Under the pieces are notes generated by a model. It did not search any database, was not told where the DNA came from, and saw only the letters and a program-made list of their open reading frames with translations. A stretch of DNA of 64,000 nucleotides from Denitratisoma sp. Its GTDB lineage: Bacteria; Pseudomonadota; Gammaproteobacteria; Burkholderiales; Rhodocyclaceae. The stretch is from positions 3,190,323 through 3,254,322 of the forward strand of contig JAVSMO010000001.1 in the NCBI GenBank assembly GCA_032027165.1, read 5' to 3'. This document shows positions 33,617 to 42,229 of this stretch, one piece after another (the stretch's first letter is position 1; each line of letters begins with the position of its first letter). The translations under genes were made by a program, and so were the position numbers.

Positions 33617-35554
33617 AGTCTTGTTTTCCGGGGCCTGTCCGGCCGGATGCAAGGACGCTGAGCTATCGGCGGCCGTGGTGCCGTCGGCGAAGCGATAGGC
33701 GGCACCGCCTGCCTGCTTGGCGCGATACATGGCGATATCCGCCTTCTGCATCAGGCCTTCCATGTTGGGAGCGTGCTCGGGAAAATGTGCGATGCCGACC
33801 GAGACGCCCAGCAGGTATTGACGTCCGCCGACCTCGACCGGCTCCCGCACTGCCTCGATAATCTTTTCGGCCACTCGCGTGGCGTCTCTCGGGTGCCCCA
33901 TTTCCTGAAGCAGGATGACAAATTCGTCGCCACCGAGGCGGGCGACGGTATCGATTTCGCGCACGAGGCCGCGCAGACGCTGGGCGATGGTGACAAGCAC
34001 GGTGTCGCCCGCCGAATGGCCGTCGGTATCGTTGATGATCTTGAAGTCGTCGAGGTCGAGCAACAGCATTGCGACGAGATGGCCGCTTCGCTTGGCTAGC
34101 GCAAACGCCTGCTCCGCCCGATCGCCAAGCAGGCGCCGGTTGGGCAGGCCGGTTAGTGTGTCGTGATGGGCTAGATGGCGGAATTGCTCGGCGGCATGGA
34201 CGCGTTCGGTGATGTCGGTGCCGACGCCATGGTAGCCGGCAAAATCGCCGTTCTCGTCGAAGGCCGGATTGCCGCTGATGGAAAACCAGCGCCGCTCCCC
34301 CGAGGGCGGCCGGATTTCATAGATGAAATCCCGGAAGGGCAGATGCGCCCGCAGGGTTTCCTGGTGGTCCTGCCATTGTTCCGGCGTGACCCCGTCGAAC
34401 TGACCTATTTCCCATCGCGATTTTCCGAGAATCGTACTGAGGTCGATGCCGATCTTCTCCAGGGCCGGTCCGCTAAAGCGGGTGAAGCGGAACTCGGCGT
34501 CCTGCTCCCAGTACCAGTCGGTGGAGAGTGAAACCAGGTCGCGGAAACGCTGTTCGCTGGCCTTCAGTTCCGCCTCGGTGCGTAGCCGGTCGCTGATGTC
34601 CGTTCCCATCCACACCACGCCAAAGTCAAGATTGTCTGGGTCGACCGCCATGCCGCTGATTTCCGCCCAGAACAATTCGCCGCTCTTGCGGCGCAATTGG
34701 ACGATGGCACTATAGGGCTTGCCCTCGCTGACGGGCGCCATGCAGTCGCGGGCGAACCGGCTCCACTCTTCATAGCTCGGCCACCAAGCCCAGGCCGGCA
34801 TGCCGATGGCCTCGTCCATTTCATAACCGAACAGAGCGCACCATTGCCGGTTGCATTTCGCCAGGTAGTTCGGTCTGAGCAGGCCGATGGCTTCTGCGGC
34901 GGAATCGAGAATCACCTTGTGCTCTGCGGCGAGCGCCTCGCTTTCGTAGCGTCCGCGGAAGGTGTCGACCAGGTTCCGGTGCAGGACGTCATGCGCGCCG
35001 ACGAGCACCGCGAGGTAGATCAACACGGCCCAGCCTGTCGCAGCGAAACCGTCCGGCTGGCCGGATAGCAGAAAAATTGCCGCCGGCAGCACCATTGGAG
35101 CTATGAACGCGTAATAGGCGGGACGCGAAGGCGCGAGCAGGGCAGTAGCGCCCAGGCAGACCAGGCACAGCGCAAGGACGATGAAGAGGTGTGCGGATTC
35201 CCCCACCTGGGGAGCGAACAACCAGGCCGCCATGCCCCAGAGCAGGCCGCCGACCGCCGTCTTGACCGAGAACCAGCGCTCCCAGCGCGGCGCTTCTTCA
35301 ACGCGAGGCCGTTGCGCGCGATAGCGTCGTTGCATCCAGATCAGGGCGCCGATATTGCAGAACATGATGGACAACCAGATGAACAGCGCGCCGCGGGAGG
35401 CGATGGGCCATAGCCAGACCGCGACAAGCAGGGCGGCGGCGAGCGAGGCGGCGATGGAGGTGCCGGATAGCCTGAACAACAGCCGCACGCGCTCGGCATG
35501 GCACGCCATGCTGACGCCCGTCTGCCAGTTCTCAAGCCGGTACGGCTCCGACAC
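33608..35554 (-). CDS. Membrane-bound PAS-PAS-GGDEF diguanylate cyclase
   Basis: A 648-aa c-di-GMP synthase. About six N-terminal membrane helices (residues about 30-205) are followed by a PAS domain (SAAEAIGLLRPNYLAKCNRQWCALFGY), a second PAS domain with its PAC (TRFSGPALEKIGID ... FAGYHGVGTDITERV) and a complete GGDEF domain (DTLTGLPNRRLL ... DTVARLGGDEFVILLQEMG). The inhibitory I-site RXXD is present as REID just before the GGDEF block, so product inhibition is expected. No EAL domain follows. Its stop codon lies inside the right att repeat, so it was convergent and slightly overlapping with ychF before the element inserted. Confidence 0.93.
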   Translation of the reverse strand: MSEPYRLENWQTGVSMACHAERVRLLFRLSGTSIAASLAAALLVAVWLWPIASRGALFIWLSIMFCNIGALIWMQRRYRAQRPRVEEAPRWERWFSVKTAVGGLLWGMAAWLFAPQVGESAHLFIVLALCLVCLGATALLAPSRPAYYAFIAPMVLPAAIFLLSGQPDGFAATGWAVLIYLAVLVGAHDVLHRNLVDTFRGRYESEALAAEHKVILDSAAEAIGLLRPNYLAKCNRQWCALFGYEMDEAIGMPAWAWWPSYEEWSRFARDCMAPVSEGKPYSAIVQLRRKSGELFWAEISGMAVDPDNLDFGVVWMGTDISDRLRTEAELKASEQRFRDLVSLSTDWYWEQDAEFRFTRFSGPALEKIGIDLSTILGKSRWEIGQFDGVTPEQWQDHQETLRAHLPFRDFIYEIRPPSGERRWFSISGNPAFDENGDFAGYHGVGTDITERVHAAEQFRHLAHHDTLTGLPNRRLLGDRAEQAFALAKRSGHLVAMLLLDLDDFKIINDTDGHSAGDTVLVTIAQRLRGLVREIDTVARLGGDEFVILLQEMGHPRDATRVAEKIIEAVREPVEVGGRQYLLGVSVGIAHFPEHAPNMEGLMQKADIAMYRAKQAGGAAYRFADGTTAADSSASLHPAGQAPENKTTH

Positions 35555-35717
35555 GCATCTCCCCCTCTGTGGTTAGTCGGCCATCATGCGTCGCCGCACG
35601 ATCGAGCAGCGATGCTACTCGCAAATGTCATGAGTCGCCGTGAAAAGCGTCACGCTTCCCCTCAGCGGCAGATCCCGGCCGACGGCCGGCTGAGCCGCGC
35701 TGCGCTATCATCCGGGC

Positions 35718-36644
35718 ATGATTCCGAAGGAGGTTTCCGCAGCGGCATATTGCGGGCGTTTTGCGCCTTCGCCGACGGGACCGCTGCATTTCGGCTCTCT
35801 CGTGGCAGCCCTGGGAAGCTGCCTCGACGCACGTGCGGCGGGCGGCAAATGGCTGATGCGCATGGAGGATGTGGACGAACCGCGATCAGTGCCCGGCGCG
35901 GCGGGTGCCATCCTGCGCACCCTGGAGCGATTTGGCTTCGCCTGGGATGGTGAGGTTGCCTGTCAGAGTCGGCGCAAGCGCCATTACCAGGCGGCGTTCG
36001 AGCGCCTGCGCCTCGCCGGCGCCGTCTTTGCCTGTGCCTGCACCCGGCGCGAAGTCGCCGATTCCATCATCGGCGTCGACGGGGCGCCACGCTATCCCGG
36101 CACTTGCCGCAATGGCCTGCCTCAGGGCCGCGAGGCGCGCGCCTGGCGGCTCAAGGTCGAGCCCGGGCAGGTTTGCTTCGAGGATGCACTCCAGGGTCTT
36201 TACTGCCAGGACCTGGCCGCCGAGGTGGGCGATTTCGTGGTGCTGCGCGCCGACGGCTATTTTGCTTACCAACTGGCGGTAGTGGTGGATGATGCGGAGC
36301 AGGGTGTGACGCACGTTGTGCGCGGCGCCGACCTGATCGATTCGACGCCACGCCAGATCTGCCTGCAGCGGCATCTCGGCCTGGCACAGCCAGGCTATCT
36401 GCATCTGCCGGCCGCAGTCAACGCGTCGGGGGAAAAGCTGTCGAAGCAGACACGGGCGAAGCCGGTCGAAGACTTACGACCGCAGGCAGCGCTTTCGGCC
36501 GCGCTGGCATTTCTCGGCCAGCAGCCACCCGCCGCCTTGCCAGAAGCCGACCTGGACAGCCTGTGGCGCTGGGCGATAATGCACTGGAATCGGAAGGGGC
36601 TGCCACGCTGTCGCACTGCCGTCGCCCCGGCCGCCTATTCATGA
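35718..36644 (+). CDS. gluQ: Glutamyl-queuosine tRNA(Asp) synthetase
   Basis: Truncated glutamyl-tRNA synthetase paralogue that attaches Glu to queuosine in the tRNA-Asp anticodon. The 308-aa protein has the catalytic core only: GRFAPSPTGPLHFGSLVAALGS with HFGS in place of HIGH, the MRMEDVDEPR motif, zinc ligands in FACACTRREV, and KLSKQTRA as KMSKS equivalent. There is no anticodon-binding domain, which separates it from GltX. It stands alone between two divergent regions. Confidence 0.94.
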   Translation: MIPKEVSAAAYCGRFAPSPTGPLHFGSLVAALGSCLDARAAGGKWLMRMEDVDEPRSVPGAAGAILRTLERFGFAWDGEVACQSRRKRHYQAAFERLRLAGAVFACACTRREVADSIIGVDGAPRYPGTCRNGLPQGREARAWRLKVEPGQVCFEDALQGLYCQDLAAEVGDFVVLRADGYFAYQLAVVVDDAEQGVTHVVRGADLIDSTPRQICLQRHLGLAQPGYLHLPAAVNASGEKLSKQTRAKPVEDLRPQAALSAALAFLGQQPPAALPEADLDSLWRWAIMHWNRKGLPRCRTAVAPAAYS

Positions 36645-36659
36645 ACAGACGAGGTTGGA

Positions 36660-37142
36660 ATGATCGATGATGTTGCCGGCTTGCGCCGCATCCTGACGCA
36701 GAACCGCACGATCGCGGTGGTGGGCCTGTCCGCCAACTGGCATCGGCCAAGCTATTTCGCCGCCAAGTACATGCTCGAACACGGCTACACGGTGATCCCC
36801 GTCAATCCCGCCTACAAGGAGGTGCTGGGACAGGCATGCTATCCCTCCCTGCGGGATGTGCCGCAAAAGGTAGACATGGTCGACTGCTTTCGCCGTGCAG
36901 AAGATATTCCTGCCATCGCGGACGAGGCGATCGGCATCGGCGCCAGGGTGCTGTGGATGCAGCTCGGTGTGATCAACCCCGAGGCGGCGCGCAGGGCGGA
37001 GGCGGCCGGGCTGGAAGTGGTGATGGACCGCTGCGTGAAGATCGAATACGCGCGCCTCTTCGGCGGCCTGAGCTGGTTCGGCGTGAACACCGGCATCGTC
37101 TCGTCCCGGCGACCGCCCTGCCCGGCGCCGGCAGGGCGCTGA
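36660..37142 (+). CDS. CoA-binding domain protein (YccU family)
   Basis: A 160-aa protein with a Rossmann-like CoA-binding domain of the succinyl-CoA-ligase type: RTIAVVGLSANWHRPSYFAAKYMLEHGYTVIPVNPAYKEVLG, then VDMVDCFRRAEDIPAIADEAIGIGARVLWMQLGV and VVMDRCVKIEYARLFGG. The family is widespread and its function is not established. It follows gluQ by 15 bp and may be cotranscribed. Confidence 0.9.
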   Translation: MIDDVAGLRRILTQNRTIAVVGLSANWHRPSYFAAKYMLEHGYTVIPVNPAYKEVLGQACYPSLRDVPQKVDMVDCFRRAEDIPAIADEAIGIGARVLWMQLGVINPEAARRAEAAGLEVVMDRCVKIEYARLFGGLSWFGVNTGIVSSRRPPCPAPAGR

Positions 37143-37143
37143 T

Positions 37144-38463
37144 TCAGCGCCGGCGCATCGCCAGGTGCGCCACCGGCGGGGCCGTGTGGGCGTCCCGCGA
37201 ATCCAGCTCGAAAAAAAGGCTGACGAAATAGGTGACGTTTCCCGCATGGTCGCGAATGGCGCTGACGTTGCGCCATTCGCGGTAGAGCGAGCCGTCCTTG
37301 CGGCGGCTCCATGTCGTGCCGGTCCAGCGGCCTTCGCGCTCGACCGTGGCATACAGTTCGTCGTAAAACGACGCGGGCTGGCAGGCCAGGCGGGTGTTTC
37401 GCTCGGAGCTGCCGATCACATCGCCGGCGGCCAGCCCGGTGATGCGGCAGAAGGCCTCGTTTACCGTGACCACCGTGCCGTCGGCCGCGCAGATCATGAT
37501 GGCCTCCGTCATCTCGTCGAAGGCATGCGCCGCCACCTCCAGCCGCTCCTGCTGATCGCAAAGCTCGCTGATGTCGCGCGACACGAGGACGACATGCGCG
37601 GGAAAGCCCATGGCGCCGGCGACCGCGCGGCCGATGCTCTTCAGCAGGCGTGTGCGGCCGTCCCTGGCCGGCAAGTGCAGTCTCAGTTCGAAGGGCGTGC
37701 CGTGAGCCATCGCTTCCTGCACCGCCGCCGCGAGCCGGGGGCGGTCTTCCGGCGCCAGGCAGGCATAGGCATCGCCGCCGATACGCAGCGCCGCGTCGTC
37801 GAGATAGAGGCTGTGCGAGGGACTGAAATAGACCCAGCGCCCCTCCCCGTCGAGCAACGCAACGAGGTCGCCCACGTTTTCGGTGATCAGGCGATAGCGT
37901 TCCTCGCTGCGACGGACGTCCTTCTGCGCCTTGGCCAGCTTGCGGCTGTTGTGGAAGACGAAATAGCTGATCATCCAGGCATAGGCGAGCGAGCCGACCA
38001 TGCAGAGGATGAATACCGCCTGGCCCACTTCGGGTTCATAGCGGAATCCGGTAGTTGCGCCGACGAGGAGAGCGCCTGCGGAGAACAGAAACAGGCTGCC
38101 GGCAAAGCCGGGCAGGCCGCGGAAGACGATGCTGTTCTGCGTGGTCGCCAGCACCAGCCCGAAGGCGATCCATTCGGAGAAGCCGAACAGGGCCAGCCAG
38201 GCGCCAAGCAGGAAGGAGTCCAGCCAGAGGTGGTTCAGTTCGGCCCGCTTGGGATCCGCCGCCTGCCGTGAGTGCACATACAGGATATGCGGGTAGGCAA
38301 GGAACTGGAGCGCGAGGCCGATCCAGATATGGCCCCCCATGTCGCGCTGCCAGGCGAGAAGCGCCAGCACGCCGAACGCATAGGCGAACGACAGCGTTCG
38401 CGAGATGTAAATGACGCGTACCGAGCGGGGTGCTGCGCCCGCGCCAATGCCTTGAGCCGTCAT
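37144..38463 (-). CDS. MASE2-like membrane sensor with two PAS domains, no output domain
   Basis: A 439-aa protein. The N-terminal membrane region (about residues 20-165) resembles the MASE2 sensor (RTLSFAYAFGVLALLAW, LAYPHILYVHSRQAADPKRAELNHLWLDSFLLGAW). It is followed by two PAS domains (YRLITENVGDLVALLDGEGRWVYFSPS and AFDEMTEAIMICAADGTVVTVNEAFCRITGLAAGDVIG) with a PAC (SLYREWRNVSAIRDHAGNVTYFVSLFFELD). The protein then ends, with no GGDEF, EAL, kinase or methyl-accepting domain. I start at ATG 38463, which has CAGGAG at good spacing. ATG 38511 has its GGAGG too close. Confidence 0.85.
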   Translation of the reverse strand: MTAQGIGAGAAPRSVRVIYISRTLSFAYAFGVLALLAWQRDMGGHIWIGLALQFLAYPHILYVHSRQAADPKRAELNHLWLDSFLLGAWLALFGFSEWIAFGLVLATTQNSIVFRGLPGFAGSLFLFSAGALLVGATTGFRYEPEVGQAVFILCMVGSLAYAWMISYFVFHNSRKLAKAQKDVRRSEERYRLITENVGDLVALLDGEGRWVYFSPSHSLYLDDAALRIGGDAYACLAPEDRPRLAAAVQEAMAHGTPFELRLHLPARDGRTRLLKSIGRAVAGAMGFPAHVVLVSRDISELCDQQERLEVAAHAFDEMTEAIMICAADGTVVTVNEAFCRITGLAAGDVIGSSERNTRLACQPASFYDELYATVEREGRWTGTTWSRRKDGSLYREWRNVSAIRDHAGNVTYFVSLFFELDSRDAHTAPPVAHLAMRRR

Positions 38464-38576
38464 CGGGTGCCTGCTCCTGCAACAGTTTTCCCCGGATGGC
38501 GCCCTGAGCATCCTCCGGGTAAATTATTTTGGCTTCAATTATGCGCCCATCGCCGGCGCTTTGGACAGGCCTGAAT

Positions 38577-39734
38577 TCAGTGCCTGCCGCCATAGCCGGC
38601 GATGCCGATCATCAGGCGCACCAGGCCATAGGCCATCCAGCTGGCCAGGCGGTGCGGCCAAGGCTTGCGCTGCCAGTCCTCGCGCTTCACTTCCCTGGCG
38701 CCGCCGACGATTGCGCTTTCCAGGCTGGCGCGAAGCTCCCCGGCGAAGGCCTCGTCGCTCACCACGACATTCGCTTCGCGTGCGAGCAGCAGGCTGAAAG
38801 GATCGATGTTGCTGGACCCAACCGTGGCCCATTGGCCGTCGATCACCGCCACCTTGGCATGCAGGAAGCTGAGGTGGTACTCAAAAATGTGGATGCCGGC
38901 GCCGAGCAGTGCGTCGAAGAGCGCCTGGGATGCATAGTGCTGCAGCAGGTATTCCACGCGCCCTTGCAGCAGGATGGTGACCCGGACACCGCGTTGCGCG
39001 GCGTGCATGAGCGCATGACGAAAACGGATGCCGGGGAGGAAGTAGGCATTGGCCAGGAAGATTTCCTTGCTTGCCGCCTTGATGGCCTCCAGGTAGGCCT
39101 CCTCGATGTCGCGGCGATGGCGCAGGTTGTCGCGAACCAGGAAGGCAGCGCGCATGCTGCCGCAGGGGTCGGCAATCACCGGGGCGTGGATGAGCACGCG
39201 CAGTCGGCGCCGGAAATTGGCCCAGGCCACGAGTTTCCATAGCTGGTGGACCGAGGCGTGGATGGGCGCGATGAGCGGGCCCTCCACGCGCACCGCGTAG
39301 TCGTAGCGCGGCGGCTGGCCCGGCGCATGCGCGTCGTCGATGATGTTGATGCCGCCGACGAAGGCCAGGCGGGCATCCACGACGACCAGCTTGCGGTGCA
39401 GGCGGCGCAGGCGTTGGCGGCGCAGCGTCAGGGGCGAAATCTTCCTTCGGTAGACCAATGCCCGCACGCCGGACGCTTCGAGCGCGGGCATCAGCTTGGC
39501 GGGGAATTCGCGCGCGCCGAAGCCATCCACCAGCACACGGACCTTCACGCCGCGGCGGGCGGCGCGCGAGAGGGCCGCGGCGGTCAGGCGACCGGTCTCG
39601 TCGTCTTCGAAGATGTAGGTTTCGAGGTGGATCTCGTCCGTTGCGGCGTCGATGGCTTCCAGCAGCGCAGGAAAGTAGGCACTGCCGGTTTCGAGCAGGG
39701 TGATGCGGTTGCCGGGAAGGAACTCGGCTTTCAT
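38577..39734 (-). CDS. clsB: Cardiolipin synthase B-type phospholipase D family protein
   Basis: A 385-aa PLD-superfamily enzyme with two HKD motifs, HRKLVVVDARLAFVGGINI and HAKVAVIDGQWATVGSSNID, which together form one active site. There is no N-terminal membrane helix pair, unlike ClsA, and a hydrophobic patch near the end could contact the membrane. The gene upstream encodes an EEP-family protein like E. coli YbhP, which neighbours clsB (ybhO) there too. Expected reaction: phosphatidyl transfer to make cardiolipin. Confidence 0.9.
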   Translation of the reverse strand: MKAEFLPGNRITLLETGSAYFPALLEAIDAATDEIHLETYIFEDDETGRLTAAALSRAARRGVKVRVLVDGFGAREFPAKLMPALEASGVRALVYRRKISPLTLRRQRLRRLHRKLVVVDARLAFVGGINIIDDAHAPGQPPRYDYAVRVEGPLIAPIHASVHQLWKLVAWANFRRRLRVLIHAPVIADPCGSMRAAFLVRDNLRHRRDIEEAYLEAIKAASKEIFLANAYFLPGIRFRHALMHAAQRGVRVTILLQGRVEYLLQHYASQALFDALLGAGIHIFEYHLSFLHAKVAVIDGQWATVGSSNIDPFSLLLAREANVVVSDEAFAGELRASLESAIVGGAREVKREDWQRKPWPHRLASWMAYGLVRLMIGIAGYGGRH

Positions 39735-39743
39735 CCCCGCTGC

Positions 39744-40556
39744 TTACTCGACGGCGATGTGCGCCGACAGCGCGGCGTGGTCGGAGATCTTCGACCAGGG
39801 GCGGCCGAAATGCACTTCGGAGCGCTCGATGGCAAAGCCCCTCACGTAGATGCGGTCCAGCCTGAACATCGGCAGCGTGGCCGGGAAGCTGCGCGCCGGC
39901 TGGCCGTTGATGCCGCCGAAGACCTCGACCATGCCGAGCCGTTCCGCGATCAGGTTGCCGGCGCGGTTGTGCCAGTCGTTGAAGTCGCCGGCGATGATGA
40001 GCGGCGTGTCGCCGGGACTGACTTCTTCCATGCGCTCGGCAAGGGCCAGCATCTGGCGGCGCCGCGCGGCCGCGGTGAGCCCGAGGTGCACGCAGACGCA
40101 ATGCAGGGGTTGCTCCCAGCCGGGCACGGCGATTTCGGTGTGCAGCATGCCGCGCCGCTCGAATTTCAGCTCGGAGATGTCCTGGTTGTGCGAGGACAGG
40201 ATGGGAAAGCGCGACAGGATGGCGTTGCCGTGATGGCCGTGGTCGTAGATGGCGTTGCCGCCGTAGGCCGTATCCGGCCAGACGCCGTCGGCAAGGAAAT
40301 CATGCTGGCCTTCCTCGGGCCAGTCGTGGTGACGCTCGGCGTGGCCCTCGTGCAGCCCCTGGACTTCCTGCAGGAAGACGATGTCCGGGCCGAGGCTGTG
40401 CAGGCGCTTGCGCAGCTCGTGGATCATCATGCGGGCCTTGAACTGCGAGAAGCCCTTGTGGATGTTGTAGGTGCACACGTGCAGCTTGCGCACCGGTGCT
40501 CGCGTTGCGGCGCCCGACGGACTTGTCTGGCGGCGGGTGACGGCGGGCTTGACCAC
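39744..40556 (-). CDS. Endonuclease/exonuclease/phosphatase family protein (YbhP-like)
   Basis: A 270-aa EEP-fold metal-dependent hydrolase: TYNIHKGFSQF, the Glu motif VFLQEVQG, LTAAARRRQ, AGDFNDWHNR and the final ISDHAALSAHI with the catalytic Asp-His. It lies 9 bp upstream of clsB in the same direction, the E. coli ybhP-clsB order. The substrate may be lipid-related but is unknown. Confidence 0.9.
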   Translation of the reverse strand: MVKPAVTRRQTSPSGAATRAPVRKLHVCTYNIHKGFSQFKARMMIHELRKRLHSLGPDIVFLQEVQGLHEGHAERHHDWPEEGQHDFLADGVWPDTAYGGNAIYDHGHHGNAILSRFPILSSHNQDISELKFERRGMLHTEIAVPGWEQPLHCVCVHLGLTAAARRRQMLALAERMEEVSPGDTPLIIAGDFNDWHNRAGNLIAERLGMVEVFGGINGQPARSFPATLPMFRLDRIYVRGFAIERSEVHFGRPWSKISDHAALSAHIAVE

Positions 40557-40562
40557 GAACTC

Positions 40563-41660
40563 TTACGAAGCGTCCAGCATGCGGTTGAGGGCCACTTTCG
40601 CCAGTTCCGCCTCGTGCGCCGGCACCGAGATGCGATTGACGACATTGCCTTCGGCCAGGTTCTCCAGGCACCAGGCCAGATGCTGCGGGTCGATGCGTCC
40701 CATGGTCGAGCACATGCAGACCATCGGCGCCATGAACTGCACGACCTTGCCTTCCGGCTTCACTTCCTCGGCGAGGCGGCTGACGAGGTTCAGCTCGGTG
40801 CCGACCAGCCAGCGCGTGTTGGCCGGCGCCGCCTTGATGGTCTTGATGATGTACTCGGTCGAGCCGACGTGGTCGGACAGGCGGCAGACGTCGAAATTCG
40901 ATTCGGGATGGGAGATGACCAGGCCGTCAGGATGCTCGTTGCGGAAGCGCAGGATGTGGCCGGCCTGGAACATCTGGTGCACCGAGCAGTGGCCCTTCCA
41001 CAGCAGGATGCGGGCGCGTCGGATCTGCTCGGCCGTGAGGCCGCCGTTTTCCAGGTCAGGATCCCACACCACCATCTCTTCGAGCGGGATGCCCATCTTG
41101 TGGCCGCTCCAGCGGCCGAGGTGCTGGTCGGGGAAGAACAGCACCTTTTCCCGCTGCGCGAACGACCACTCGAGAATCTTCGGCGCATTGCTGGAGGTGC
41201 AGACGATGCCGCCGTGCTCGCCGCAGAAGGCCTTCAGGTCGGCGCTGGAATTGATGTAGGTGACCGGGGTGAACAGCTTGTCGGGATCGCCGACGACGGC
41301 TTCCAGTTCGCGCCAGCAGCGCTCCACCTTGGCCAGGTTCGCCATGTCGGCCATCGAGCAGCCGGCGGCGAGGTCCGGCAGGATCGACACCTGCTCCGGT
41401 TTCGAGAGGATGTCGGCCACCTCGGCCATGAAATGCACGCCGCAGAAGACGATGAATTCGGCATCGCTTTGCGCCGCCAGGCGCGACAGCTTGAGCGAGT
41501 CGCCAGTGAGGTCGGCGTGACGGTAGACGTCGGCGCGCTGATAGTGGTGGCAAAGCAGGACGGCGCGGCTGCCGAGCCGCGCGCGCGCAGCGAGAATGCG
41601 CTCCTGCGCGTCCGCGTCGGCGAGGGTGTTGAAACGGTCGAACTGAATGGCTGCTTGCAT
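40563..41660 (-). CDS. nadA: Quinolinate synthase A
   Basis: [4Fe-4S] enzyme that condenses iminoaspartate with dihydroxyacetone phosphate in NAD synthesis. At 365 aa it shows LCHHYQRADVYRHADLTGDSLKLSRLAA, FCGVHFMAEVADILS, the cluster Cys region in GGIVCTSSNAPK, SHPESNFDVC, and MVCMCSTMGRID near the C-terminus. nadB and nadC are not in the window. It sits 6 bp upstream of the EEP-family gene, on the same strand. Confidence 0.96.
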   Translation of the reverse strand: MQAAIQFDRFNTLADADAQERILAARARLGSRAVLLCHHYQRADVYRHADLTGDSLKLSRLAAQSDAEFIVFCGVHFMAEVADILSKPEQVSILPDLAAGCSMADMANLAKVERCWRELEAVVGDPDKLFTPVTYINSSADLKAFCGEHGGIVCTSSNAPKILEWSFAQREKVLFFPDQHLGRWSGHKMGIPLEEMVVWDPDLENGGLTAEQIRRARILLWKGHCSVHQMFQAGHILRFRNEHPDGLVISHPESNFDVCRLSDHVGSTEYIIKTIKAAPANTRWLVGTELNLVSRLAEEVKPEGKVVQFMAPMVCMCSTMGRIDPQHLAWCLENLAEGNVVNRISVPAHEAELAKVALNRMLDAS

Positions 41661-41728
41661 GTTTTGCGGGTATTCCGGGCTTGCGGGTTTGCAAGCCGCC
41701 TAATTTAACAAATTTGGGAAGGAATCCC

Positions 41729-42181
41729 TCAGCTTTGTTGCCACGGAAGGCCGGCTGCGCGCCAGCCGCCCACCTTGCCGCGGTGCCCTTTCGCGTCCTT
41801 GTCTCCTTCGAAACCTTCCAGCACGTTGTAGCAGTCGGGAAAGCCGGCTTCGGTCGCCTGGGCGGCGGCACGGTGCGAGCGGTGGCCGCTGCGGCAGATG
41901 AACAGCGCCAGCGACTCCGGGTCGACCTGTTGCTTCAGTTCCGCCATGAAATGGGTGTTCACCGCGTACCCCGGATAAAACTGCCATTCGATCTCGACCG
42001 CGCCGGGAATGCGGCCGACGAAATCCAGTTCGGCGCGCGTGCGCACGTCCACCAGCTTCGCACCCGGCGCGAGCTGGAGCACCTCATAGGCTTCCGCCGG
42101 CGTGAGCGCGCCTTCATAGGGCAGGCCAAGTTCGCGGGCGCGCTTCTGCGCCAGGGCCAGTATGTCGCTGAGTTTTCCCAT
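41729..42181 (-). CDS. Rhodanese-like sulfurtransferase
   Basis: A single-domain, 150-aa rhodanese. The fold motifs are LTPAEAYEVLQLAPGAKLVDVRTRAELDFVGRIPGAVEIEW and the active-site loop FICRSGHRSHRAAAQA with catalytic Cys. The C-terminal NVLEGFEGDKDAKGHRGKVGGWRAAGLPW is typical of this subgroup. I start at ATG 42181 (MGKLSDI). A very long in-frame extension upstream is antisense to the CDF gene and not real. Confidence 0.9.
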   Translation of the reverse strand: MGKLSDILALAQKRARELGLPYEGALTPAEAYEVLQLAPGAKLVDVRTRAELDFVGRIPGAVEIEWQFYPGYAVNTHFMAELKQQVDPESLALFICRSGHRSHRAAAQATEAGFPDCYNVLEGFEGDKDAKGHRGKVGGWRAAGLPWQQS

Positions 42182-42229
42182 TGCGGCTGCGGCGATTAGA
42201 ATGACGAAACAAGTATAAGTGAAGCCCCC

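Noticed and set aside
39246-41708. 820-codon + strand frame across clsB, the EEP gene and nadA
   Set aside because: The opposite strand has three clear enzymes with catalytic motifs, and the shadow product has no recognisable domain.
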